Positions 7,995-16,593 of a stretch of DNA of 64,000 nucleotides are shown here, one piece after another; positions within the stretch are counted from its first letter, which is position 1; each line of letters opens with the position of its first letter. The position numbers and the translations under genes were made by a program. This DNA comes from Lachnospiraceae bacterium (GTDB lineage Bacteria; Bacillota; Clostridia; Lachnospirales; Lachnospiraceae), in the NCBI GenBank assembly GCA_017500935.1, contig JAFVXW010000011.1, positions 62,001 through 126,000 of the forward strand, given 5' to 3'. The notes beneath the pieces were generated by a model that saw nothing but the letters and a program-made list of their open reading frames with translations, did no database searches and was not told the DNA's origin.

Positions 7995-8903
7995 ATGCTT
8001 GCCATCATTTCACGCGCTGCCTGCTTTATTTTGTTTATCGTGCTCGGTTTCTTTTTAAAAAGAATCGGTTTCTTTCACGAAAAAGACTTTTCCGTGCTTT
8101 CCAAGGTCGTGATCCGCATCACACTGCCTGCTGCCATCATCGTCAATTTTAACGGCAAAGAGATTGACCCGTCCCTGTTTACCCTGATCCTTTTGGGTCT
8201 TGGCGCCGGTATCCTTTATATGATCCTGGGCTATCTGATAAATCTGAAAAAATCCAATGCAGACAAAGCCTTCGGTCTTTTAAATCTGTCCAGTTACAAC
8301 ATCGGCTGTTTTACCATGCCCTTTGCCCAGAGTTTTTTAGGGCCTATGGGTGTGATCACCACCAGCCTTTTTGATACCGGAAATGCCGTGGTCTGCCTTG
8401 GAGGTTCCTACGGTATTGCTTCCACTGTCAAAAACGGCAAAGGCTTTGATGTAAAAAGGGTCGCAAAAGCCCTTGCAACCTCTGTTCCTTTTATCACCTA
8501 TGTGATCATGGTGCTGCTTTGTGTGCTGCACATTTCCCTGCCTGCTCCTGTGATGGAGGGAATCGGCATGATCGCCGATGCCAATGCATTCATGGCCATG
8601 TTTATGATCGGCGTGGGCTTCCGCATGCCCAATGACAAGGCACAGATCGGCATGATCACCAAAATGCTGTCCATCCGCTATGCTATAGCTGCGGCTCTGG
8701 CACTGAGCTTTTATTTCCTGCTTCCCTTCGCCGTAGAGATCAGACAGGCATTAGTCATTCTTGCCTTTGCACCGATCGGCTCTGCCATCCCTGCGTTTAC
8801 CGGTGAGCTTGACGGCGATGTAGGATTATCCAGTGCTCTTAATTCTATGTCTATCGTGATCAGTATTGTCTGTATCGTCAGCCTGCTGTCCGTTATGCTC
8901 TGA
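7995..8903 (+). CDS. AEC-family (auxin efflux carrier-like) transporter
   Basis: 302 residues, nearly all hydrophobic, with about ten membrane segments in two five-helix halves typical of the AEC/bile-acid:arsenite superfamily. Characteristic features are ITLPAAIIVNF in the first half, LLNLSSYNIGCFTMPF near helix 4 and a conserved Pro-Gly/Ala pattern (FAPIGSAIPAFTGE) in the penultimate helix. Bacterial AEC proteins carry organic acids such as malate or malonate, or act as efflux carriers. The ATG follows AGGAGAGTTTT. It converges with the activase gene 13 bp away. Substrate unknown. Confidence 0.88.
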   Translation: MLAIISRAACFILFIVLGFFLKRIGFFHEKDFSVLSKVVIRITLPAAIIVNFNGKEIDPSLFTLILLGLGAGILYMILGYLINLKKSNADKAFGLLNLSSYNIGCFTMPFAQSFLGPMGVITTSLFDTGNAVVCLGGSYGIASTVKNGKGFDVKRVAKALATSVPFITYVIMVLLCVLHISLPAPVMEGIGMIADANAFMAMFMIGVGFRMPNDKAQIGMITKMLSIRYAIAAALALSFYFLLPFAVEIRQALVILAFAPIGSAIPAFTGELDGDVGLSSALNSMSIVISIVCIVSLLSVML

Positions 8904-8916
8904 CACCCGGAAGCTC

Positions 8917-9861
8917 TCACGAAATCTTCACCGTTGTCTGCGTCATGCCCCTTAACAGCTCTGCCCTGCTTTCGATCTGCTCTCCCGGCATAAACGCCCC
9001 ATTCTGATAGGAAGTCTGCAGGCCCAGTTTTTCATACTTGTCTGCTCCAAGCGGATGATACGGCTCCAGATGGATCTCAGTCACATTTTCAAATCGGTTT
9101 GCCAGCGCTGCGATCCCTTCCAGATGCGCCCTGCGGTCATTGCAGTCAGGAATAATGGGGCATCTCAGAATAACCTGCTTTTTCATACCGGCCAGCAATT
9201 CCAGATTTGCAAGAATCAGGGCATTGTCCACGCCGGTATATTTTTTATGTAATTCAGGGTCTGTTTCCTTGATATCAAATAAAAACATATCCGTATATTC
9301 TGCTGCCCTGCGCAGCACATCCTGCCGGCAATACCCGGAGGTTTCCACACAGGTATGAATCCCCTGCTCTCTGGCAAACTTTAAAAGCTCTGCCGCAAAA
9401 GCGCCCTGACTTAAAGGCTCGCCGCCGGACAAAGTCATGCCGCCTTCTGAGGTCTGATAAAAAAGTGCATCTTTTTCCACATCTTCCATCACCTCTTTAC
9501 TGCTCATTTCCCTGCCGTAAATACGAAGTGCCTCTGCCGGACAGCTGTCTGCACATTTGCCGCAGGCAATGCAGGCGCTGCGGTCGATCTCATGTAAAAA
9601 GCCATTCTTCTGTACTGCCGCATCGTTTGCACTGTTTTCTGAACTGATACTATGGCAGCCTTCCGGACAGTTCTGCACGCATTTTCCGCATCCCACACAG
9701 TTTTCTGCGGTATAAGACAGCTGTTTTTTCCCCGTCAGCCCTTCCGCATTGTGGCACCAGATACAGCGCAGCGGACAGCCTTTTAAGAATACCGTCGTCC
9801 GGATTCCCGGACCGTCATCCATACAAAAATGCTGGATATCAAAAACCATTCCTTTTTCCAT
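8917..9861 (-). CDS. Glycyl radical enzyme activating protein (radical SAM)
   Basis: 314 residues. It generates the glycyl radical of a partner enzyme by cleaving SAM at a [4Fe-4S] cluster. The radical SAM CxxxCxxC reads CPLRCIWCHN, preceded by MDDGPGIRTTVFLKGCP, the family signature. An inserted ferredoxin domain has two CxxCxxCxxxC-type sets (CVGCGKCVQNCPEGC and CIACGKCADSCPAE), which marks the non-PFL branch that activates dehydratases, decarboxylases and lyases. TLSGGEPL follows. The start at 9861 has GGAGGT. The usual neighbouring enzyme is absent; the only glycyl radical enzyme in the window is at 60081-62141. Confidence 0.92.
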   Translation of the reverse strand: MEKGMVFDIQHFCMDDGPGIRTTVFLKGCPLRCIWCHNAEGLTGKKQLSYTAENCVGCGKCVQNCPEGCHSISSENSANDAAVQKNGFLHEIDRSACIACGKCADSCPAEALRIYGREMSSKEVMEDVEKDALFYQTSEGGMTLSGGEPLSQGAFAAELLKFAREQGIHTCVETSGYCRQDVLRRAAEYTDMFLFDIKETDPELHKKYTGVDNALILANLELLAGMKKQVILRCPIIPDCNDRRAHLEGIAALANRFENVTEIHLEPYHPLGADKYEKLGLQTSYQNGAFMPGEQIESRAELLRGMTQTTVKIS

Positions 9862-9875
9862 TGCCGGACACCTCC

Positions 9876-9927
9876 AAAAAAAACTGCCATCTGGGTATAT
9901 TGTACCCAAACGGCAGCTGTGAATCAA
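9876..9927 (-). promoter_or_regulatory. Terminator/attenuator-like hairpin upstream of the activase
   Basis: On the minus strand CTGCCGTTTGGGTA (9903-9916) pairs, with one mismatched position in the middle, with TACCCAGATGGCAG (9884-9897), followed by eight Ts (9876-9883) that run directly into the activase GGAGGT. It can end transcription from the PII/DUF1538 unit. A promoter-like TTGATT (9922-9927), 17 bp, TACAAT (9899-9904) places a -10 box in the hairpin loop. A further TATAAT upstream would make the hairpin a transcribed leader, that is an attenuator. Which one operates is not decidable here. Confidence 0.6.
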
Positions 9928-9968
9928 TTATAATCTTTTCTTTTCCGTCCGCAGACTAAAAATACCTC

Positions 9969-10649
9969 TTAAGCATCTTCCATCAGTCTCATACCGGCAG
10001 TGCTGGTAACCGGAACGGAGCAGATCATGGCACCGACCTTGGTATCCAGACCAACCTGATCCATGATCGCTTTCATGATTCCATTCTTCTTTTCTTTTCT
10101 GGTTACGATAAATACCATTTCTTTTTCAACAGCCAGAGAAACACCGAGGAATTTTTCAGCCTTTTCCATACCGGTTCCCTTGGCATGGATCACGGTACCG
10201 CCGGTGGCATTGGCACTGCGCGCCGCATCCATGATCTGTTCTGTATATCCCTGATTTGCCACTACGATCAAAAGTTCATGGGTTGTTTCCTTCAAAGTGC
10301 TTTCCTCCTCTGGTTCAAAATGATGTCCTGCAACTAAAAATTTCAGCGTTTTCTTTCCGCCGATGCTTGCCATCGGAACGATAAATGCAATACCGCTTCC
10401 GGGCACGTCGATCTTCATCTGCTTTTCCAGTGCCTGTTTTACCTTGGTCCAGGTTTCTCCTGTGACAAAGCAAAACTGGAGTGCTTTTTCCGCAGCTTCA
10501 AGACCGATGGAACTTAAGATTTCCGATGCTGCAGTACCTTTGCCCATCGTGGTCATAACCACGGAGATACCAAAATCTTTATAAAAAGACAAAAAACGTC
10601 TGCTCTGATTTCTATCACTGACTGTGACCATCATGTACAATTCACTCAT
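9969..10649 (-). CDS. PII-like regulatory protein paired with DUF1538
   Basis: 226 residues, apparently two tandem PII-like (ferredoxin-like) domains, about 1-105 and 107-226. The second has the PII pattern ELLIVVANQGYTEQIMDAA with GTVIHAKGTG, matching the 'GA.G.TV..a.G.G' signature, and a C-terminal GAMICSVPV strand. PII proteins bind nucleotides and regulate membrane partners by direct contact. It starts 12 bp downstream of the DUF1538 stop codon on the same strand, so it probably regulates that protein. It may sense adenine nucleotides rather than nitrogen status. A terminator hairpin follows. Confidence 0.8.
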   Translation of the reverse strand: MSELYMMVTVSDRNQSRRFLSFYKDFGISVVMTTMGKGTAASEILSSIGLEAAEKALQFCFVTGETWTKVKQALEKQMKIDVPGSGIAFIVPMASIGGKKTLKFLVAGHHFEPEEESTLKETTHELLIVVANQGYTEQIMDAARSANATGGTVIHAKGTGMEKAEKFLGVSLAVEKEMVFIVTRKEKKNGIMKAIMDQVGLDTKVGAMICSVPVTSTAGMRLMEDA

Positions 10650-10661
10650 CCGTCAGCCTCC

Positions 10662-12224
10662 TTACAGTTCAATGATCGCATTGTCATCAAGCTTCTCAAA
10701 CGCCATTGCCGCAGGAGACAATACAGGCATATGTATCGGATGATGATCTGCCACATTGCGCTTCTTTCTCTTTTCCATCATACGCGCATATAATCCCATT
10801 ACCTGAATGGTGATCAGCGGCGTCATTGCAACCATGGCAACCACGCCAAACGCATCAATAACAATATCACCGCCAACCGCTGCGCAGGCGCCCTGTGCCA
10901 GCGGCAGCAAAAACGCTGCTGTCATAGGACCGGATGCAACACCGCCGGAGTCAAATGCGATAGCGGTATAAATCTTGGGTACAAAGAAAGAAATGCCCAG
11001 CGCGATCGCATAACCCGGAATGACAAACCACAAAATGGAAATACCTGTCAGTACACGGATCATAGCAATACCTAAAGATACGGCAACACCTACGGAAAGA
11101 CCGGTTCCCATTGCCTTTGCGGAAATCGCACCGTCCGTAATCTCTTCAACCTGCTTGTTAAGCACGTAAACAGCCGGCTCTGCCTTTACGATAAAGTAAC
11201 CCATGATCATGGCAAGCGGAACCAGAAGCACCGGATATTCCATACTTGCAAGAAGCTGTCCCAGATAGTTTCCCGCAGGAGAAAATCCCACGTTAACACC
11301 GGTCAGAAACAGTACCAGACCGATATAAGTATAAACAAGACCCACAAGAATCTTTACCAGACGGCGTTTGCTGAGTCTTAACACCGCAATCTGAAAAATT
11401 GCAAAAAACATACAGATTGGCAGCAGCGCAGCTGCGATCTCCTTTACATATGCGGGCAGTTCTTCCATAAACATATGCCACAGCTCATTGGAGTCATGCA
11501 GCTCCGGCAAAACAGGCGCTACATAGCCGGTTCCTTCCGGATTATAAAAGATTCCCAGAAGCATGACAGCCATGATCGGGCCGATGGAACATAAAGCAAC
11601 CAGACCGAAGCTGTCATCCGCAGCATGTTTATCGCTTCGGATCGCAGAAATACCGACACCCAGTGCCATGATAAACGGAACTGTCATCGGACCTGTGGTC
11701 ACACCGCCGGAGTCAAAGGCCACACATAAAAAATCATCCGGCACAAAGAAAGCCAGTATAAATGTAATAATGTAAAAAATGATCAGCAGTCTCGGCAGCG
11801 GAATTGAAAAAAACATACGCAATGCCGCAATCAACAGGAAAAATCCCACACCGGCTGCCACTGCAAGAATCAGTGTCATATTCGGCACCGCAGGAACCTG
11901 CTCCGCCAGAACCTGCAGATCCGGCTCTGATATCGTGATGATAAATCCCAATAAAAACATCAACGGTAAAATAACCGCCAGCTTTTTACTCTTGGTCAGA
12001 CAGGCACCTACACGTTCCCCCATCGGTGTCATGGCCATTTCGGCTCCCAGAGTAAAAAACATCATGCCTACCAGCAAAAATGCAGCTCCCATAATAAAAC
12101 TAAGCAAAATACTGGGAGACATGGGTGCGATGGTAAAACACAGCACCATCACAATGGCAAGGATAGGCAAAACCGCCATCACCGCTTCATTCCATTTTTC
12201 TTTCAGTCGTTTTGATAAGTTCAA
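10662..12224 (-). CDS. DUF1538 integral membrane protein (putative cation antiporter)
   Basis: 520 residues made of two homologous halves, each with about six membrane segments. Equivalent motifs recur: TISEPDLQVLAEQVP with AFDSGGVTTGPMTVPF in half one, and KAEPAVYVLNKQVEEIT with AFDSGGVASGPMTAAF in half two. This duplicated DUF1538 pattern suggests an inverted or tandem repeat transporter with a conserved Glu and a DSGG loop per half. From memory, a two-gene DUF1538 system (UmpAB) of Halomonas has been reported as a Na+/H+ antiporter. The start is taken as TTG 12224, 6 nt after AGGGGTGA, rather than an ATG at 12242 with no ribosome site. Confidence 0.82.
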   Translation of the reverse strand: MNLSKRLKEKWNEAVMAVLPILAIVMVLCFTIAPMSPSILLSFIMGAAFLLVGMMFFTLGAEMAMTPMGERVGACLTKSKKLAVILPLMFLLGFIITISEPDLQVLAEQVPAVPNMTLILAVAAGVGFFLLIAALRMFFSIPLPRLLIIFYIITFILAFFVPDDFLCVAFDSGGVTTGPMTVPFIMALGVGISAIRSDKHAADDSFGLVALCSIGPIMAVMLLGIFYNPEGTGYVAPVLPELHDSNELWHMFMEELPAYVKEIAAALLPICMFFAIFQIAVLRLSKRRLVKILVGLVYTYIGLVLFLTGVNVGFSPAGNYLGQLLASMEYPVLLVPLAMIMGYFIVKAEPAVYVLNKQVEEITDGAISAKAMGTGLSVGVAVSLGIAMIRVLTGISILWFVIPGYAIALGISFFVPKIYTAIAFDSGGVASGPMTAAFLLPLAQGACAAVGGDIVIDAFGVVAMVAMTPLITIQVMGLYARMMEKRKKRNVADHHPIHMPVLSPAAMAFEKLDDNAIIEL

Positions 12225-12264
12225 ATCTTCACCCCTATACATACTTACAATCGCAACATCGTAA

Positions 12265-12294
12265 ATTATAGCATAAGTAAATACAGGAATGCAA
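12265..12294 (-). promoter_or_regulatory. Promoter of the DUF1538/PII operon
   Basis: Minus strand TTGCAT (12289-12294), 18-bp spacer, TATAAT (12265-12270). It sits about 40 bp upstream of the TTG start at 12224, leaving a short leader with the AGGGGTGA ribosome site. Confidence 0.55.
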
Positions 12295-12465
12295 CAGTAA
12301 CATTAAGATTGTATAAAGATTGTGCAAAGATAACATAAAGACTCCTGTTAAGACTTCCTTATTTATATATTGTCATTTGATACCGTTCATGCTACGCTGA
12401 ACTTACATACAGACCGGCAAATCCTGCCCCTAAACAGCAATTTCGCAAAGCGTGAAAGGAGTATT

Positions 12466-13368
12466 ATGATCTATACAGTCACCTTTAACCCCTCTCTGGA
12501 CTACTTTGTTACCACCCCCGGATTTACACTCGGAAAAACAAACCGCACCACTCAAGAACAGATGGTTCCGGGCGGCAAAGGACTCAATGTTTCCATCATG
12601 TTAAAAAATCTTGGCATTGACAGTACCTGTCTTGGCTTTACGGCAGGCTTTGTCGGAACAGAGATCATACGCCGTTTTGATGAGCTTGGAATTTCAAATG
12701 AATTCATTCATCTTCCCCAGGGCTGCTCACGTATCAATGTCAAACTGTTGGACCATGACGGCACGGAAATAAACGGTATGGGACCTGTGATCGATCCTGC
12801 TTCCCTGCAGGCTTTTTATGACCGCATGGAATGTCTTTGCGACGGTGACACCCTGATCCTTGCCGGCAGCATTCCTGCCAGCATGCCTTCCTCTGTTTAC
12901 TGCGATATCTTAAAGATGCTTTCCGGACGCAAAATCCGCATCGTTGTCGATGCCACCAAAAATCTGCTTCTGGAAACGCTGTCTTACCGTCCTTTTCTGA
13001 TCAAGCCCAACAATCATGAACTGGGGGAAATCTTCGGTGTATCCTTAAAAGACAGAACAGCTGTCATTCCTTATGCCAAAAAACTGCAGGAAATGGGAGC
13101 CGCAAATGTACTGGTTTCCCTTTCCGGAGACGGCGCTGTACTTGTCTGTCAGGACGGCAGTATCTATGAATCCCCGGCTCCCAAAGGAACTCTTGTGAAT
13201 GCAGTGGGCGCAGGCGATTCCATGATTGCAGGATTTCTTGCAGGCTATGAATCCACGCAGGATTTTTATCACGCTTTCAAACTGGCTGTCAGCGCAGGCT
13301 CTGCCAGTGCTTTTTCCAGTACCTTTGCGACCCTTAAAGAAGTGACTGCACTTTATCAAACCTTATAA
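12466..13368 (+). CDS. 1-phosphofructokinase/tagatose-6-phosphate kinase family (PfkB) sugar kinase
   Basis: 300 residues. It phosphorylates a sugar phosphate using ATP. Signatures: TFNPSLDYFV at the N-terminus, VPGGKGLNVS (PfkB signature 1), ILAGSIPASMP, and the catalytic VNAVGAGDSMIAGFLAGY, in which the GAGD Asp is the base. This pattern fits the FruK/LacC branch. The start at 12466 follows AAAGGAG; a 32-codon upstream in-frame extension has no ribosome site. No PTS fructose or lactose gene is nearby, so the substrate (fructose-1-P or tagatose-6-P) is open. It ends at a strong terminator. Confidence 0.9.
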   Translation: MIYTVTFNPSLDYFVTTPGFTLGKTNRTTQEQMVPGGKGLNVSIMLKNLGIDSTCLGFTAGFVGTEIIRRFDELGISNEFIHLPQGCSRINVKLLDHDGTEINGMGPVIDPASLQAFYDRMECLCDGDTLILAGSIPASMPSSVYCDILKMLSGRKIRIVVDATKNLLLETLSYRPFLIKPNNHELGEIFGVSLKDRTAVIPYAKKLQEMGAANVLVSLSGDGAVLVCQDGSIYESPAPKGTLVNAVGAGDSMIAGFLAGYESTQDFYHAFKLAVSAGSASAFSSTFATLKEVTALYQTL

Positions 13369-13374
13369 ACCGGT

Positions 13375-13416
13375 CAGGGCGTGTGACATCTCACCTTCAC
13401 ACGCCCTGCATTTTTT
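13375..13416 (+). terminator. Terminator of the PfkB kinase gene
   Basis: A 12-bp perfect stem (CAGGGCGTGTGA, 13375-13386, with 13397-13408) is followed by six Ts (13411-13416). Confidence 0.85.
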
Positions 13417-13422
13417 AATATT

Positions 13423-14193
13423 TTACTGTCTGCCCAGCACATATTCTTCCAGAAAATGTGCCACACCGTCTTCATTGTGAGAACCGATCACCACATCCGC
13501 CGCTTTTTCCACGCCCGGCACATGATTTGCCATGGCACATCCGATGCCGCAGAACTTAAGCATACCCATATCTCCGTAATCATCCCCAAAGGCGATCATT
13601 TCCTCCGGCTTTATCCCCAGAAATTCACCTGCTTTTGCAATGGCATTTTCCTTGGTGGCTCCGTTTTTGGAGATTCTGTACCAGTTGGAATTCAAAAAAT
13701 TCAGGTAATTGCAGTTTTCTACTTTCTGTGTCAGATCCGCCACAATCTGTTCATCTGCAGAGACGATCAGAAAACGCATGGCCTCCTGTCCAAAATCCAC
13801 AAAATCGGTGCGGAAGACCTCGCCCCAGTCAGGAGACACTTTCCCCTCATCGTTGCGGTAATATCCTTTTTTGGTGTCCACGCCCATCACATAGGGGCCG
13901 CCCGGCATGGTGCGTCCACAGTCCAGCAAAAGCTGTGTTTCTTCCACAGAAAGCGGATTTTCATAAAAGATCTCTCCCCGGTATTTTGCCAAAGATCCGC
14001 CGCTGGTGATCCAGATATCAGGATGCGCCATATCCAGAAAATACTGCGTACAGGATTCGCCGCGGGCAGTGCAGAATCCGATCAGAATCCCCTTTTCCCG
14101 GCATTTTTGTAAAATCTGCATCGTGTAGTCAGAAATCGTCTTGTCACTGCGAAGCAGCGTATCGTCCAAATCCATAAAAATCGCTTTGATCAT
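13423..14193 (-). CDS. Cof-type HAD-superfamily phosphatase
   Basis: 256 residues. Motif I (MDLDDTLLRSDKTIS) supplies the nucleophile and acid/base Asp pair, TARGE is near motif II and GDDYGDMGML is motif IV, which binds Mg2+. The inserted alpha/beta cap (IIB) is typical of Cof/YbiV sugar-phosphate and phospholipid-precursor phosphatases. The start at 14193 (MIKAIFMD) follows GGGAGA; a 7-codon upstream alternative is not supported. Converges with the PfkB gene. Substrate unknown. Confidence 0.9.
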   Translation of the reverse strand: MIKAIFMDLDDTLLRSDKTISDYTMQILQKCREKGILIGFCTARGESCTQYFLDMAHPDIWITSGGSLAKYRGEIFYENPLSVEETQLLLDCGRTMPGGPYVMGVDTKKGYYRNDEGKVSPDWGEVFRTDFVDFGQEAMRFLIVSADEQIVADLTQKVENCNYLNFLNSNWYRISKNGATKENAIAKAGEFLGIKPEEMIAFGDDYGDMGMLKFCGIGCAMANHVPGVEKAADVVIGSHNEDGVAHFLEEYVLGRQ

Positions 14194-14325
14194 CGTTTTC
14201 TCCCATTTTTTCAACTGTCCGGCACTTTTCCGTTTTTTTTCATTCTATCACTTTTTCCCGTAAAGCAAAACCCTGTATGTATTGCAATCAGACAATGAAA
14301 TACCGCTGCACTGCAATATCACCTA

Positions 14326-14355
14326 TTGTACTGCCGCGCTTTTTGCTGGTATAAT
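14326..14355 (+). promoter_or_regulatory. Promoter of the GH78-like/MATE operon
   Basis: TTGTAC (14326-14331), 18-bp spacer, TATAAT (14350-14355), 38 bp before the ATG at 14394. No clear operator palindrome was seen. Confidence 0.5.
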
Positions 14356-14393
14356 AAAAAAATAAAACAGCATTTTCCAAACGGAGGTTTTTT

Positions 14394-16577
14394 ATGCGTC
14401 CTATCGAACAATGGATCTGGTTACCCAAATCTCTTTATCCTGATCACCAGACATCTGCATACAGCCTGCATGTGACACAGCCTACAGGTGAGCACAACTA
14501 CGCGGTCGCTGCCCTGACCGGAACCTATCAGGCAGACCGTGCCATTTCTGAAGTACAGCTTCGTTTTTCCGGCGATACTTTCTTTGCGCTTTTTGTCAAT
14601 GATACCTTCGTTGCCAGCGGCCCTGCCTCTGCCGGCGGAGATTTCCTGGCCGGTTACTGCGAACATCCGCTGCCTTCTCACTATGCGACAGAGGCAGTTC
14701 TGACACAGGATACCTTCCCCGGTCTGGCGGAAGGCAAGCTTAGCTTTTATGCGCAGGTACGCAAAGACCCTGCCCGTCTGTTTGACTTTTCCAAAGGACA
14801 GGGCGGCTTTTTCCTGACCGCATTTATCCGTTTTGCAGACGGCACGGAAGATATTTTCCTGACCGATGAAAACTGGCAGATCCAGCTGCTTAATGCCTAT
14901 ACCGCACCGGAGCATTTTGACAACAGCAAAGAAGAGACTGCCCCCGTGGCTGCAGAACGCATTGACAATCTCTGGCACTGCGAAACCTCTCCCATTCCCC
15001 CCTGTGTGGAAAAACCTCTGGTTTTTTCTGATGATATGCTCTGCGAAACCGCATCTGCAGAAAGCAGCTCCGGCATTGACCTGACCATTCCCGCCAGAAC
15101 CACTCTTTCTATGGAAATTCCTTTTGATAAGATCTATGCCGGTTATCTGTCCGTACAGGCAAAGACTTCCGACCGCCTCAGTGTGGATGTTTTCTGCCGG
15201 GAGCTGGACGAAGAGGGAACCTCCGAGCATTACATCTTTGTAAAGGATGCAGATTACCGCAGTCTGGAAATGCACAGCGCCGGCAACCTGCTGATCAGTG
15301 CACAGAATGACGGAAAAGAGGACGCGCAGCTTCATCTGGACTACATCATTTCCTATTATCCTGTTTATGCCGATGCCAAAACCGTCACCTCCGATAAGGA
15401 CCTGAATCTGGTATTTGATGTCTGCAAACACACCTTAAAACAGTGCCGTCAGACCCTGCATCTGGACAGCCCGCGTCACTGCGAGCCGCTGGCATGTACC
15501 GGTGACTATTACATCGAATCCCTGATGACCGCTTTCACCTACGGTGACCAGAGTCTGTCTGGCTTTGATATCCGCCGTACCGCCGAGCTTCTGCGCAACC
15601 GTGACGGCCGCATGTTCCACACCACTTATTCTCTGATCTGGGTACAGATGCTGTGGGATGTATATCAGTATTCCGGTGAAACTGCTCTTTTGGCTGACTG
15701 TGAGGATGCGCTGATCTTACTGCTCAACCGTTTTTCACGCTACATCGGCGACAACGGCATCATCGACAATCCGCCCGATTACATGTTCATCGACTGGCTC
15801 TATCCCGACGGCATCAACATGCATCATCCGCCCAAGGCTCTGGGTCAGACCTGCCTGAATCTGTTCTACTACGGCGCACTCAAAACCGCTGCCAAAATTT
15901 TCGATGCCCTTGGCGAAACTGCCATGGCTGACAAACAGCGCAGCGCACTAAACGCCCTGCAGCCTGCGATCTGCGAACTGCTTTACGATCATAAGCGCGG
16001 TCTGTTCTTTGAAGGTTTGAACACCCCGACCCCCGAAGAAAAACTGTATCAGTATATGCCTCCCAACATTGAAAAGCGCTATTACCGGATGCATGCAAAT
16101 ATTCTGGCTGCTTACTTTGGATTCTTTGAAGAAAAAGAATGCCGCCGTCTGCTGGATCAGATTTTAAATGACGATACACTTGGACAGGTACAGCCCTATT
16201 TCATGCACTTTTTACTGGAAGCCATTTACAGAAACGGTCTGCGCGATACCTATACCCTCAAAATCCTGGAGCAGTGGAAAGCCCCCTGCAAGGATTGCTC
16301 CAAAGGCCTTGCGGAAGGTTTTTACAAACCGGATGACTATGTCTTTGACCACAGCCACGCCTGGGGCGGTACTCCTGCATACTCCCTGCCGCTGGCATTG
16401 TCCGGTCTGGAAATTCTGGAACCTGGCATGAAACGGATCCGCCTGCAGCCTTCCCTGCTTGGTCTGGATGAAGCAGAGATTCAGATTCCTGCCCTGCAGG
16501 GCATCATCTGCATCAAGCTTACCAAAGATGCTGAACCTGTGATCACCCTTCCCGATGACATCATTCTGGAAGCATAA
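14394..16577 (+). CDS. GH78-like alpha-L-rhamnosidase family protein
   Basis: 727 residues. An N-terminal beta-sandwich region (1 to about 320) precedes an (alpha/alpha)6 barrel. The barrel opens with DSPRHCEPLACTGDYYIES, which aligns with the GH78 'CPqRdErlgWtGD' region holding acidic catalytic residues. The C-terminus has HSHAWGGTPAYSLPLALSG then GMKRIRLQPSL, as in GH78 'H.W...p...l...ilGi.p..pG...i.i.P'. The central Arg-Asp-Glu trio is altered, so the substrate may not be simple rhamnosides. No signal peptide. The ATG follows CGGAGG. It is cotranscribed with the MATE gene 16 bp downstream. Confidence 0.72.
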   Translation: MRPIEQWIWLPKSLYPDHQTSAYSLHVTQPTGEHNYAVAALTGTYQADRAISEVQLRFSGDTFFALFVNDTFVASGPASAGGDFLAGYCEHPLPSHYATEAVLTQDTFPGLAEGKLSFYAQVRKDPARLFDFSKGQGGFFLTAFIRFADGTEDIFLTDENWQIQLLNAYTAPEHFDNSKEETAPVAAERIDNLWHCETSPIPPCVEKPLVFSDDMLCETASAESSSGIDLTIPARTTLSMEIPFDKIYAGYLSVQAKTSDRLSVDVFCRELDEEGTSEHYIFVKDADYRSLEMHSAGNLLISAQNDGKEDAQLHLDYIISYYPVYADAKTVTSDKDLNLVFDVCKHTLKQCRQTLHLDSPRHCEPLACTGDYYIESLMTAFTYGDQSLSGFDIRRTAELLRNRDGRMFHTTYSLIWVQMLWDVYQYSGETALLADCEDALILLLNRFSRYIGDNGIIDNPPDYMFIDWLYPDGINMHHPPKALGQTCLNLFYYGALKTAAKIFDALGETAMADKQRSALNALQPAICELLYDHKRGLFFEGLNTPTPEEKLYQYMPPNIEKRYYRMHANILAAYFGFFEEKECRRLLDQILNDDTLGQVQPYFMHFLLEAIYRNGLRDTYTLKILEQWKAPCKDCSKGLAEGFYKPDDYVFDHSHAWGGTPAYSLPLALSGLEILEPGMKRIRLQPSLLGLDEAEIQIPALQGIICIKLTKDAEPVITLPDDIILEA

Positions 16578-16593
16578 GGGAGCAGACGATTCT

